64,000 bases of DNA from assembly GCA_016190665.1 (NCBI GenBank), contig JACPQD010000038.1, forward strand, positions 1 to 64,000, given 5' to 3'. Positions within the stretch are counted from its first letter, which is position 1. Every line of letters begins with the position of its first letter. The notes under the pieces were generated by a model. It saw only the letters and a list, made by a program, of their open reading frames with translations, was not told the origin of the DNA and made no database searches. Position numbers and translations under genes: made by a program. The stretch comes from Chloroflexota bacterium. GTDB lineage: Bacteria; Chloroflexota; Dehalococcoidia; JACPQD01. This document shows positions 26,601 through 33,970 of this stretch, piece after piece.

Positions 26601-27047
26601 CAACCCCTTGACGAGTACGCACTGCGCATCCTGGATGCCAGGCTCCGGCCGCTCATACCCTCCGAGGCCCGCGCCCGTGATGACTATTTCAATCCTTACC
26701 TGGGAAATTTGGCACCTCGTGACAGAGGTCTACTGGAAAGGAACCAGCGCTACCTGAGGGACAACCTCGTTTTCGGCCGTCCGATCCAGAGGCTGGGCAC
26801 GCTGGTCTTCTGCCTGGGCTACGCAGCTCACGGCGCTGCGAAGGCTGCGGCGGTGTGGGTTGGTGTGGCGCAGGCCTTTTCGGGGAAAGACATGGGGGAC
26901 CTGTATGAGGAGCTAGAATCGGTCAACCGGTTCCGCAACACCCGTGTGGCGCACGTGGAAGAAAAGCTCGAGAACGCCGACGAGGCCTGGGAAGCCATGA
27001 CCGCCTGGCTACGCTGCCTGGGTAGGATGGCCGGTGTTGCAGCCTAG
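23634..27047 (+). CDS. Type III-like restriction subunit (Res), helicase-nuclease
   Basis: A 1137-residue superfamily 2 helicase fused to a nuclease, the restriction partner of the upstream Mod. Motif I is ATGGGKT near 155, motif II NDEAHH near 300 and motif VI QTLGRGLRRM. A PD-(D/E)xK endonuclease core with VPDFLVRCADGG and FVAELKGR lies near 839-857. The last 180 residues are an extra helical region ending in RFRNTRVAH (about 1099-1107), which fits a HEPN RX4-6H motif. GTG 23634 lies 2 bases after the mod stop, so translation is coupled. All expected helicase and nuclease motifs are intact. Confidence 0.88.
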   Translation: MPFEVTESNAAALEPLFKPWEEPVQHRLPNPEHGGPAVVAPGRRPSKCLLVRAIRAEVDGWRRGLYAGVSDTSRDLLNFWFNTEHQVEDDDGNSVPFRYHWAQREAIETIIYLYEMRGIRSVAALLTELGGDSLADLALGIHPDEDRWPKDCCKIATGGGKTKVMSLAIVWSYFHQAYEPGSSLAQHFVIIAPNLTVYERLKDDFENCVIFHKDPLLPEDWKSDFRMQVVLQDEPGGAATTGAIYLTNIHRLYEKRENGEESGPGSLFGPAVKRAQALDTGAALRERIACHPSLMVLNDEAHHLHDPDLAWNRAIDTLHSQCVSKGNSGICLQLDFTATPKHNDGTFFHHVVCDFPLGEAVDAGIVKVPVLGESDELVPHGDARTPAHERYSMHLQLGYQRYAKTYEELSRVRKPILFVMTEDSDAANKVAGYLDSDQFPLLKDRVLNIHTRLKGRVKTYTRGGREVKEFVENETAMKPDDLRALREMSRELDRKDSKFRCVVSVMMLREGWDVRNVTTVVPLRPYSAKSGILPEQTLGRGLRRMDPGGNTPELVTVVDHPAFRKLYEDELAQEGLDIPVLPIREALKQSVTIFVDHQHKPVPGLEVEIPLISDAVQTASEFSGLSSDEVRRYFQARFHPLPIGKKKEGPIEYKERHLFTDEVVSRMQLDAGLLSNAWSAPGYFAQMLGRACRLSNPHQILTPLIEEFLSKSLFEREVDLFAGEVDHRMRDVDVVEHVRATFTPLILARTVRREERKRISQGQPLSKWKPYQASSTERRPAVPGQRTMFNLVPCDNEFEQQFADFCDMASDVAAFAKNAGPQKLMIDYLRPDGQRGLYVPDFLVRCADGGYFVAELKGRADNLVPVKARTAVEWCKAASVGKPQYKYLYVPYHLFQQGGAATVEELHRACAPHLNALLEEAKTGQQQLPLFEATVQKEAADLFSRLLDKAGVGALPAPLEASMRQAVTVLDYAVRSKMADFAHAFQPLLQPLDEYALRILDARLRPLIPSEARARDDYFNPYLGNLAPRDRGLLERNQRYLRDNLVFGRPIQRLGTLVFCLGYAAHGAAKAAAVWVGVAQAFSGKDMGDLYEELESVNRFRNTRVAHVEEKLENADEAWEAMTAWLRCLGRMAGVAA

Positions 27048-27070
27048 GCCCACTCAACGCGTCCGTGGCT

Positions 27071-27098
27071 CGGGCAGACAGAGAACGTCCGCCCCTAC
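27071..27098. repeat. Dispersed hairpin repeat, right of the restriction system
   Basis: CGGGCAGAC ... GTCCGCCCCTAC is an inverted copy of the repeat at 18709-18734; its reverse complement shares CGTAGGGGCGGACG. It lies between the convergent res and permease genes. Confidence 0.55.
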
Positions 27099-27143
27099 GC
27101 AGTTTCCAGGCGTCCCCCCCCCAACCACGTCGACATTCCGAGC

Positions 27144-28037
27144 TTACCTTCCCCTCAACTTCGGGTCCCAGATGTCTCGCAGGGCATCGCCGAAGAGGTT
27201 GAAGCCGAACACGGTGACGGTTATGGCCAGGCCGGGAAAGATAGCCATCCAGGCTGCCTGCTCCGTGTACTGGCTGGCGGCTCCGGTCAGCATGTTCCCC
27301 CACGAGGGTTCGGGAGGCGGCACGCCCAGCCCCAGGAAGCTCAGCGAGGCCTCCACCAGGATAGCTACACCCAGGTCAATGGTGATTATGACCAGCCACG
27401 GGGCCATGCAGTTGGGCATCATATGTCTGAAGGCAATACGCCAGTCGCTGCAGCCTATGGCCCTGGCCGCGTCTACGTACTGCGTCTCCTTGACCGAAAG
27501 ACCCTGGGAGCGAATGGTCCGTGCGGCCCGGGGAACGAAGGGTATGGCCACCGCGATGACGGTATTGTTCAGAGAAGGACCGAGAGCAGCTACCATAGCC
27601 AGGGCCAAAGCCAGCATGGGAAAAGCCAGCATGACGTCCATGATGCGCATGATGAGGTTGTCCAGGGCCCCGCCCTTGTAGGCGGCGAGAAGCCCCAGAA
27701 TCCCCCCCGAACTGGCGCCTACAATCGAGGCAAGAAAAGCCACGTAGAGAGAAACCCGCGCCCCCATGATGATCCGGCTTAACTGGTCGCGGCCCATATT
27801 GTCGGTGCCTAGCAGAAAGGTTGAATTGGGGGGCTCCAGGGTGTGTTCCACACGAAGCTCGTAGGGGTCGTGGGGGATGATGAAGTTAGCCGAGACTGCT
27901 ACTACCAACGCAGCCACGACAATTGTCAGTCCGACAAAGCCCAGCGGTTTGGTCCTTATGAACCTCCTCACACGGGCCAGGGTCCTCGGCCTTTTCCTTT
28001 CCCACTCTACTGCCGGGACAAGCTCAACTCGTTCCAT
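27144..28037 (-). CDS. ABC transporter permease, DppC/OppC type
   Basis: Inner-membrane permease for a peptide-, opine- or nickel-type substrate. It has the N-terminal helix LGFVGLTIVVAALVVAVSA, the HLLGTDxxGRD-like segment LLGTDNMGRDQLSRIIMGA, about five further helices and the EAA loop (EASLSFLGLGVPPPEPSWG). The track ORF starts within dppB. ATG 28037, or GTG 28040 with GGAGGAGGG eight bases upstream, is more likely, giving 297 residues. It pairs with DppB just upstream. No ATPase gene follows; the next gene is the convergent res gene. Confidence 0.88.
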   Translation of the reverse strand: MERVELVPAVEWERKRPRTLARVRRFIRTKPLGFVGLTIVVAALVVAVSANFIIPHDPYELRVEHTLEPPNSTFLLGTDNMGRDQLSRIIMGARVSLYVAFLASIVGASSGGILGLLAAYKGGALDNLIMRIMDVMLAFPMLALALAMVAALGPSLNNTVIAVAIPFVPRAARTIRSQGLSVKETQYVDAARAIGCSDWRIAFRHMMPNCMAPWLVIITIDLGVAILVEASLSFLGLGVPPPEPSWGNMLTGAASQYTEQAAWMAIFPGLAITVTVFGFNLFGDALRDIWDPKLRGR

Positions 28038-28083
28038 CACCTTCCAAGCCCTCCTCCAAAAGTCCGGGCATCGTACTGCGACG

Positions 28084-29040
28084 TCATGCGTACCTGATTC
28101 GAGGATCAAGCCAGGCGTAAAGCATGTCTGTCAACAAGTTTACTACGGCAACCAAGAGGGCGATTACCACAATAATGACCTGAACTACCGGTATATCCCG
28201 GTGATAGATGGCATCAACCAGGAATCTTCCCATCCCGGGCAGGGTGAAAACGGTCTCGATGACGATCAGAGCCCCAAAGAGGTAGGAAAACTCCATAGCG
28301 ATGATGGTAATGACGGGCAACATCGCATTCTTCAGGGTGTGCCTTATCAGGACCGTTTTCTCCGCCAGACCCTTCGCCCAGGCGGTCCTGATGTAGTCCT
28401 CTCGCATGACTTCCAGCACGCAGGAGCGCGTCATGCGCGCCGAGATCGCCGCATGACGGACCCCAAGCACTAGCGCTGGCCAGATGAGAATCTGCAGATT
28501 CTTTCCCGGATCTTCGAAAAGATTGACATACCCCAGAGGGGGGAGCCACTGAAAAAGGCGGACCAGGAAGAGGATCAAGAGAATCGCCACCCAGAAGCCG
28601 GGCATAGCCTGCCCCGCATAGGCGAAAATCCGGACGACATAGTCTGGCGCGGCATCCTGCCGGATGGCGGAGATAACCCCCACGGGTATAGCGAAGCTCG
28701 TCGAAATGAGAGTACCCAGCACTACCAGCTCAAAGCTCAAAGGGATCCTCATGGCCAGTTCATGGATTATGGGCTCGCCGCTCCACAAAGACTTGCCGAG
28801 GTCAAACCGGACCATGCCCCACAACCAGCTAAGGTATTGCTCATAGATGGGACGGTCGAGACCAAGCTGCTCACGAAGCCTGGCCAGGGCTTCGGGAGTT
28901 ACCGCACCTTCGCCGCCCGCACCGAGGATGACTAGCGCCACATCGCCGGGCAGTACCTGCATAATACCAAAAATCAGCGTCGCCGCCCCGAACACGACCG
29001 GGATAAACAGGAGAAGGCGCCTTAAACAATACTTGAGCAT
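28084..29040 (-). CDS. ABC transporter permease, DppB/OppB type
   Basis: Inner-membrane permease of 318 residues. The start MLKYCLRRLLLFIPVVFGAA, the periplasmic segment with LGLDRPIYEQYLSWLWG, and the C-terminal ETVFTLPGMGRFLVDAI and DMLYAWLDPRIRYA are characteristic. It has about six transmembrane helices and is transcribed before dppC. It sits downstream of the glycyl radical enzyme and its activase, 187 bases away, so it may import the substrate of that enzyme. Confidence 0.9.
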   Translation of the reverse strand: MLKYCLRRLLLFIPVVFGAATLIFGIMQVLPGDVALVILGAGGEGAVTPEALARLREQLGLDRPIYEQYLSWLWGMVRFDLGKSLWSGEPIIHELAMRIPLSFELVVLGTLISTSFAIPVGVISAIRQDAAPDYVVRIFAYAGQAMPGFWVAILLILFLVRLFQWLPPLGYVNLFEDPGKNLQILIWPALVLGVRHAAISARMTRSCVLEVMREDYIRTAWAKGLAEKTVLIRHTLKNAMLPVITIIAMEFSYLFGALIVIETVFTLPGMGRFLVDAIYHRDIPVVQVIIVVIALLVAVVNLLTDMLYAWLDPRIRYA

Positions 29041-29227
29041 TTCAGATTACCCCCTCGCCCTGAGTCGACCTTCTAGAAGCCCGGACGAAAAGTCCAAATT
29101 CGTGGGATTCCGCACCAAAATCACGCTCGAAATCTGGCACCGACGGCCCTTTTCCAGGGTTTTCGGCCAGACCTCCAGTGGCCTCTGCGTCATCAACACG
29201 CAAACGCAATCGCAGATGGGCCGTTTT

Positions 29228-30160
29228 CTACATACCGAACTCGGCAGCGACAAGGTCCCTCAACGCCTGCACCTGATCCGGGCCCTGCGCCTGGTTCGGC
29301 ACGCACGGCCTGTCAAGTCGCTCGAACTTCACTTCTCCCATCTTGTTGTAGGGAAGAAGGTCTATCTCCACGGGCCCCAGTTCCGACCTCACAAACCTGG
29401 CTGTGGCGCCGATATCCTCGACGGAATCGTTGAAACCAGGAATCAGAGGCACCCGGATTCTCATCGCTTTAAGTCGAGCGACCTTCTTCGCGTTCTCCAG
29501 AATAAGCGCGTTCGACCTTCCGGTCGCCTCACGGTGTTTGGCCGCGACAAGATGTTTGATGTCGAAAAGTACGAGGTCGACATAACTCAGGATCTTTTCG
29601 AGGGTGGCCCAGCGCACGCATCCACAGGTGTCCAGGGCGGTGTGCAGCCCCTGCCGCTTGGCTTCCCTCAAAAGGGCGTAGCAGAACTTTGGCTGAGCAG
29701 TGGGTTCTCCCCCCGATAGCGTCATGCCGCCGCCCGAGTTCTCATAGAACTTCCTGTCCTTCATAACCTCGTGCATAATCTCGGCGACACTGAGATACTT
29801 CCCTACAAGCCGCCTCGCTTCATTCGGGCAAACCTTCACACACTGGCCGCACCCGTCGCAGATGCTCCTATCGATTTGGGAGCTGCGTTCGTTCAGGGTC
29901 GCCGCTCCCGTTGGACAGACGGCCACGCACCGACCGCACAGCGTGCACTTGCTCCTATCCAGGAAGACTACGGCCGTCAGTGTCTGCGATTCGGGGTTCT
30001 GACACCAGAAGCACCGAAGCGGACAAGACTTCAAGAAGACCGTCGTCCTGATTCCGGGTCCATCATGAATAGAATACCTTTGAATATTGAAAATCCACCC
30101 ACGTTCCTTCAAGCCAGGATGGCTCTCCAGCGCATCCTGGCTGGACATATCGACAGGCAT
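29228..30160 (-). CDS. Glycyl radical enzyme activating enzyme
   Basis: Radical SAM protein that makes the glycyl radical on the adjacent PFL-like enzyme using S-adenosylmethionine. The start region has YSIHDGPGIRTTVFLKSCPLRCFWC with the CxxxCxxC cluster motif. Residues 65-115 add an eight-Cys ferredoxin insert (CTLCGRCVAVCP and CDGCGQCVKVCP), typical of activases of decarboxylase/dehydratase-type enzymes. The GGE motif is in TLSGGEPTAQP. ATG 30160 follows CGGAG; the GTG at 30166 overlaps the upstream stop. It is the only activase in the window and may serve both glycyl radical enzymes. Confidence 0.93.
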   Translation of the reverse strand: MPVDMSSQDALESHPGLKERGWIFNIQRYSIHDGPGIRTTVFLKSCPLRCFWCQNPESQTLTAVVFLDRSKCTLCGRCVAVCPTGAATLNERSSQIDRSICDGCGQCVKVCPNEARRLVGKYLSVAEIMHEVMKDRKFYENSGGGMTLSGGEPTAQPKFCYALLREAKRQGLHTALDTCGCVRWATLEKILSYVDLVLFDIKHLVAAKHREATGRSNALILENAKKVARLKAMRIRVPLIPGFNDSVEDIGATARFVRSELGPVEIDLLPYNKMGEVKFERLDRPCVPNQAQGPDQVQALRDLVAAEFGM

Positions 30161-30162
30161 GA

Positions 30163-32565
30163 TCACAACTCCGCATATTCCGTGCGCTGGATGATCTCGT
30201 CCTGGACGCTTCGGCTTAGCTCGGTGAAGAGGGCGCTATATCCCGCCACCCTCACAATCAGGTCTCGATGCAGCTCCGGGCGGACCTGAGCATCCAAAAG
30301 CGTCTTCTTGTCCACTACGTTGAACTGAATGTGCTTGCCACCATACTCAAAGTAGGTCTTAATGAGCGCGTACAGTTTCTTCAGGTCGTCTACCGTCGCC
30401 AGCGCCGACGGATGGAACTTCATATTCAGCAGCGTACCCAGAAGCGGAAGCTGGTCTATCTTGCCCGCTGAATTGAGCACCGCTGTCGGCCCGGTCACAT
30501 CGCTCCCCTGGCAGGGCGATACCGCGCCATCCGCCAACGAGATCCCGGCAAGGCGCCCGCTAGGCAGCGCCCCAACTCTCTTGCCAAAGGGACCGTGAGA
30601 TGATATGGAGTAGGGCATGGGCTTGTGCTTGGCGCCGTAGGGGCCCTCTATCTGCGACACCATCTCCTGCCACCACTGATAGAAGTCTGCCGCCACCGTG
30701 TCAACGTAGTCGTCGTCGTTGCCGTATTTTGGCACAGCCAAAAGCAAGCGCCGCGCGTCTTCGTGCCCCTTGAAGTTGGCCGCTAGGGCGTCCAGCAGCT
30801 GCTCCTTGCCTATCGAGCCGTCTTCAAAGACACACTTCTTGATCGCTGCCAGGGAATCGATGGCGTCTATTATGCCAACAGGCGTTTGGGCGGGAAAGGT
30901 CCATCGCGGACCATCCGTCAGCACGCTCTTGCCGCGCTTGATGCAGTCGTCAACCAGGCAGGAGGAGAGGATGGTTGGGGCCGTGGCCTCACGCGCAAGA
31001 CGTTGGAGGTTCCGGATTGTCGCCGCCTCCTCTGATGCGCGCTTGACCTGCTTCTTGAAAGCATCCAGGAATTCGTCAAAGGACTTGAAATCCTCGAACT
31101 TCCCCGTAGCCAGGCCGACCTTCCTGCCCGTTCTCGGGTCCACTCCATCACACATAGCAAGCTCGAGGCATTTCGGCAGGTTCATGAAAGCCACGTCAGG
31201 GGGCCCGCCCTGGGTTGGCGGCAGGTGCTGGACGCATCCGGCGACGCAATAGTCTCGCGCTATCTCCGGAGGTAGACCTAATTGGGTCAGGTAGGCGATG
31301 GACGGCCCATCGTTGAACAAGGCGGGAAAACCCGTCCCCGTCCGGGCGAGTTCCAACCCCTTAACGATGAAATCCAGGGGAGTCTTCCCGCTGCATCTGA
31401 TGGTGAGAGTCGGATGAAGGCTTCGCGTGGTGAAGGCAGCTTCCAGAAACAAGTAGGAAAGCTCGTTAGTGGCATCTCTCCCGTCCGGCGTCTCACCACC
31501 CAACGTCACATTATGAAACTGAGCATCTCCGGAAACCACCTCCATAGTGATGCCCGAGCGGAAACGGCGGAAGAGGCTCATCTTGACCCGCATACACTCC
31601 AATATCTCGATAGCCTCTTCTCGGGTCATCTCCCCCTTATCGATGTCCTGCCTGTAGTAGGGATAGAGGTATTGGTCGGCCCTGCCCGGACTGATTTGTG
31701 AGCCGGTTTCCAGGAACATAAGGACGTGGACGAAACACAGGGTCTGGACTGCCTCATAGAAGGTGCGCGCCGGATTCTCGGGAACCCAGTCGCAGACCTC
31801 GGCCAGCTTCAAAAGCTCTGCCTTTCCACGTCCCTCCGCCTTCGCCGCCAGCTCCCTGGACAGAGCGGCGTGTCTCTTCCCGTATTCGATCCCGGCCTGG
31901 AGGACGATTCTCATGGCCTTCAGGAGGTTCACCTTGCCCAGCGATTCGTCGTCCGTTGGGACAGTGAGTTGCAGCTCTCGCTCCACCTCGGCCAGCACGC
32001 CGCGCAGCCCGAGCTTGATTGCCTTCTCGTAGTTGACCGAGAGATACCCGATATCGGCCTCCACTCTGATCCGATAGAATAACCAGGCGCCCTCTTCGCC
32101 GATCTCCTTCAACCGGGGCAGTTCCGCATCGTCAAAGAGCGACAGGAAGTGGCTCTTGACTGACCTGTCCCTCCAGTACTGGCAGATCTCGCGGAATTCC
32201 TGCCTGTCCTCCTCGGCGACAACAGGCGCAAGCTTGCCGTTATCGATCTCCTCCAGCATCCACTCGGAATCGTATTCCGGGTAGAACTCTGGCGCCATGG
32301 GTTTGGACGCAAAAGCGCCCGCCAGGAGGTCCCCCTCCATCAAATAGAGAGGCATCCCCTTGACGATCTTCGCGAAAGCCAGCGCCCTTCTGATAGCCAG
32401 CGGTTGCCGCTCAGTCTCCTTATACGACTCGGTGAGTAGCCTTCCCCGGTGCAGCGAAAGCCGCGCCTCGCGGCGCCTCTCCAGCATTGCCTGCCACAAC
32501 CCCTGGCCTCTAGTTGGGCCAATATGCTGAGGAACACTCGAAGCCTCGGTCCGAGTAATAGTCAT
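30163..32565 (-). CDS. Glycyl radical enzyme, PFL-like, GCVQH type (copy 1)
   Basis: Oxygen-sensitive radical enzyme of 800 residues, normal for diol dehydratase/decarboxylase-like members. The glycyl radical site is RVAGYS with Gly near 775, and the thiyl Cys is in YCVAGCVQH (Cys near 444). The usual dehydratase loop is GCVEP; here Glu and Pro are replaced by Gln and His, so the substrate class cannot be assigned. The following NLPKCLELAMCDG and N-terminal PLYLMEGDLLAG are otherwise typical. ATG 32565 follows GAGAGGAGG. It overlaps the activase gene start, giving a two-gene unit. Confidence 0.93.
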   Translation of the reverse strand: MTITRTEASSVPQHIGPTRGQGLWQAMLERRREARLSLHRGRLLTESYKETERQPLAIRRALAFAKIVKGMPLYLMEGDLLAGAFASKPMAPEFYPEYDSEWMLEEIDNGKLAPVVAEEDRQEFREICQYWRDRSVKSHFLSLFDDAELPRLKEIGEEGAWLFYRIRVEADIGYLSVNYEKAIKLGLRGVLAEVERELQLTVPTDDESLGKVNLLKAMRIVLQAGIEYGKRHAALSRELAAKAEGRGKAELLKLAEVCDWVPENPARTFYEAVQTLCFVHVLMFLETGSQISPGRADQYLYPYYRQDIDKGEMTREEAIEILECMRVKMSLFRRFRSGITMEVVSGDAQFHNVTLGGETPDGRDATNELSYLFLEAAFTTRSLHPTLTIRCSGKTPLDFIVKGLELARTGTGFPALFNDGPSIAYLTQLGLPPEIARDYCVAGCVQHLPPTQGGPPDVAFMNLPKCLELAMCDGVDPRTGRKVGLATGKFEDFKSFDEFLDAFKKQVKRASEEAATIRNLQRLAREATAPTILSSCLVDDCIKRGKSVLTDGPRWTFPAQTPVGIIDAIDSLAAIKKCVFEDGSIGKEQLLDALAANFKGHEDARRLLLAVPKYGNDDDYVDTVAADFYQWWQEMVSQIEGPYGAKHKPMPYSISSHGPFGKRVGALPSGRLAGISLADGAVSPCQGSDVTGPTAVLNSAGKIDQLPLLGTLLNMKFHPSALATVDDLKKLYALIKTYFEYGGKHIQFNVVDKKTLLDAQVRPELHRDLIVRVAGYSALFTELSRSVQDEIIQRTEYAEL

Positions 32566-32644
32566 GCGATCCTCCTCTCACGCTGAGCGCCCGCTCATCA
32601 CAACAGGATGCTTCGAAGCGGCCGCTCAGATCTCGGAGCCCAGA

Positions 32645-32830
32645 TCAGTTCGCGAGCCACTGGGCGAATTCCTCGCGCACCCTGTCATGAGGAATGCCTT
32701 TACCCTCGTCCAGTTCCCTAACGCCTCTGCGCACGGCGGCCACAAAGTTGATCCGCTCTTGGATATCCTCCCACGTTGCATCCTCCGGGAGGCCCTAGAT
32801 AGTCTTAATAGCGATTTCCTTGGTTTTCAT
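32645..32830 (-). pseudogene. Antitoxin-like small gene broken by an amber codon
   Basis: A frame from ATG 32830 (AAAGG upstream) to TGA 32645 would give 61 residues but has TAG as codon 12 (32795-32797). After it the frame reads GLPEDATWEDIQERINFV, then HDRVREEFAQWLAN, the pattern of small addiction-module antitoxin-like proteins with LPEDATWEDI. No toxin gene is adjacent. It lies in the 270-base gap between copy 1 of the radical enzyme and the WTDG protein. Most simply a decayed gene. Confidence 0.55.
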
Positions 32831-32834
32831 GCCT

Positions 32835-33857
32835 TTAGATCACCCTCACCGTCTGAACTCGACTCGTGCCGAAGGTTGTCATGCATGTAATGTGGTAGGG
32901 CTGTGGCGCACCCGCCACCACGATGACAATGTCCCCGGCGCACCGCGCCGGATAGGCAACCCCATCCTTCGTCCACATCCTCCCTGCCCACTCTTGCGGA
33001 AACTGCGATAAGGGCACCCCCGAGTTCTCGAAAAGAAAGGCCTTCACGTCGCTCTTGGAGTAGCCCTGGGATTTCAACAAAGCCGCATGACCGGCGGTGA
33101 CCACGACGGTCGGCTGGCCTCCACCCAGCTTCATGTCGTTGCTGGAAAGCTGGGAGAGCACGTCAGCGATGATCATCAAGATATCCCGGGCACTGTGAGT
33201 GAGGCTACTGTTCACGTTAGTGGTGCCGGCGGCGCTGACCACGGTTACCGCGCTCTCCTCGCGTTCCAGACCCCTCTCCACGTGGAGAGGTTCCCAGACG
33301 CTGCCCTCCTCGTCCTCTCCAAAACAAAGAGTGTATTTGCCCGGTTGACCATGAACCGCTTTGTCCACGTCCCCCGGCGTCGCGCCCCCCACGTTGAGGA
33401 GCAGGAGCCTTATAGCCCGGCCGATGGTGGCGTTGGCCCTCCACCCGGGGCCCAGGCAACCGGCTCCACAGTTGATGCCCAGCTTCTGACGGATTGGGCC
33501 GTTGATAATAATTGCCGGCGTGACGGGGTTGGTTGTGGCCTGGATGCCGTTCAAGTTGAACTCCGGCGCGCACATCGCCTCCAGTGCGGCGATGATGACA
33601 GGCATATAGGCCGGAAGACACCCCGCCATGACCGCGTTTATGGCGATCTTCTCCACCGTCGCCCTTCCCAACCGAGGAGGGATTCGGACGATCTCCTCTC
33701 GCGGATCCCTGCCTGTCGCCTGGACCATAGCCGCGACCCTCGCCTCTGTAGGCGGGATTATGGGAAAACCGTCGGTCCAGCCTTTGTTCAGCGCATACTC
33801 GTATATGGCCTCGATGGAATCAGGGACATCGACCCTCCCCGACGATAGCTTGACCAT
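32835..33857 (-). CDS. Conserved protein with WTDGxPxxPPT motif (copy 1)
   Basis: I do not recognise a named function for this 340-residue protein. It has GWTDGFPIIPPTEARV near residue 26, KIAINAVMAGCLPAYMPVI, ATTNPVTPAIIINGPI, GPGWRANATIGRAIRL and GKYTLCFGEDEE. The same blocks occur in the protein at 51878 and in the C-terminal part of the UGA-containing protein at 54765. No signal peptide or membrane helix is seen, so it is probably cytoplasmic. It lies between a binding lipoprotein and the glycyl radical enzyme. The link to a UGSC-like redox domain elsewhere hints at a redox or C-S/C-N cleavage role, which is inference. Confidence 0.75.
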   Translation of the reverse strand: MVKLSSGRVDVPDSIEAIYEYALNKGWTDGFPIIPPTEARVAAMVQATGRDPREEIVRIPPRLGRATVEKIAINAVMAGCLPAYMPVIIAALEAMCAPEFNLNGIQATTNPVTPAIIINGPIRQKLGINCGAGCLGPGWRANATIGRAIRLLLLNVGGATPGDVDKAVHGQPGKYTLCFGEDEEGSVWEPLHVERGLEREESAVTVVSAAGTTNVNSSLTHSARDILMIIADVLSQLSSNDMKLGGGQPTVVVTAGHAALLKSQGYSKSDVKAFLFENSGVPLSQFPQEWAGRMWTKDGVAYPARCAGDIVIVVAGAPQPYHITCMTTFGTSRVQTVRVI

Positions 33858-33970
33858 TTCAGCTATAAATAACCTCTCGCTCCTGGTTCTCCCGCCGACT
33901 TCAGGACCTGGCTGCTGACACAGGGCCGGTGGGCATCAATCGACGTGAAGCGCCACCCCACTGCGCCAGA

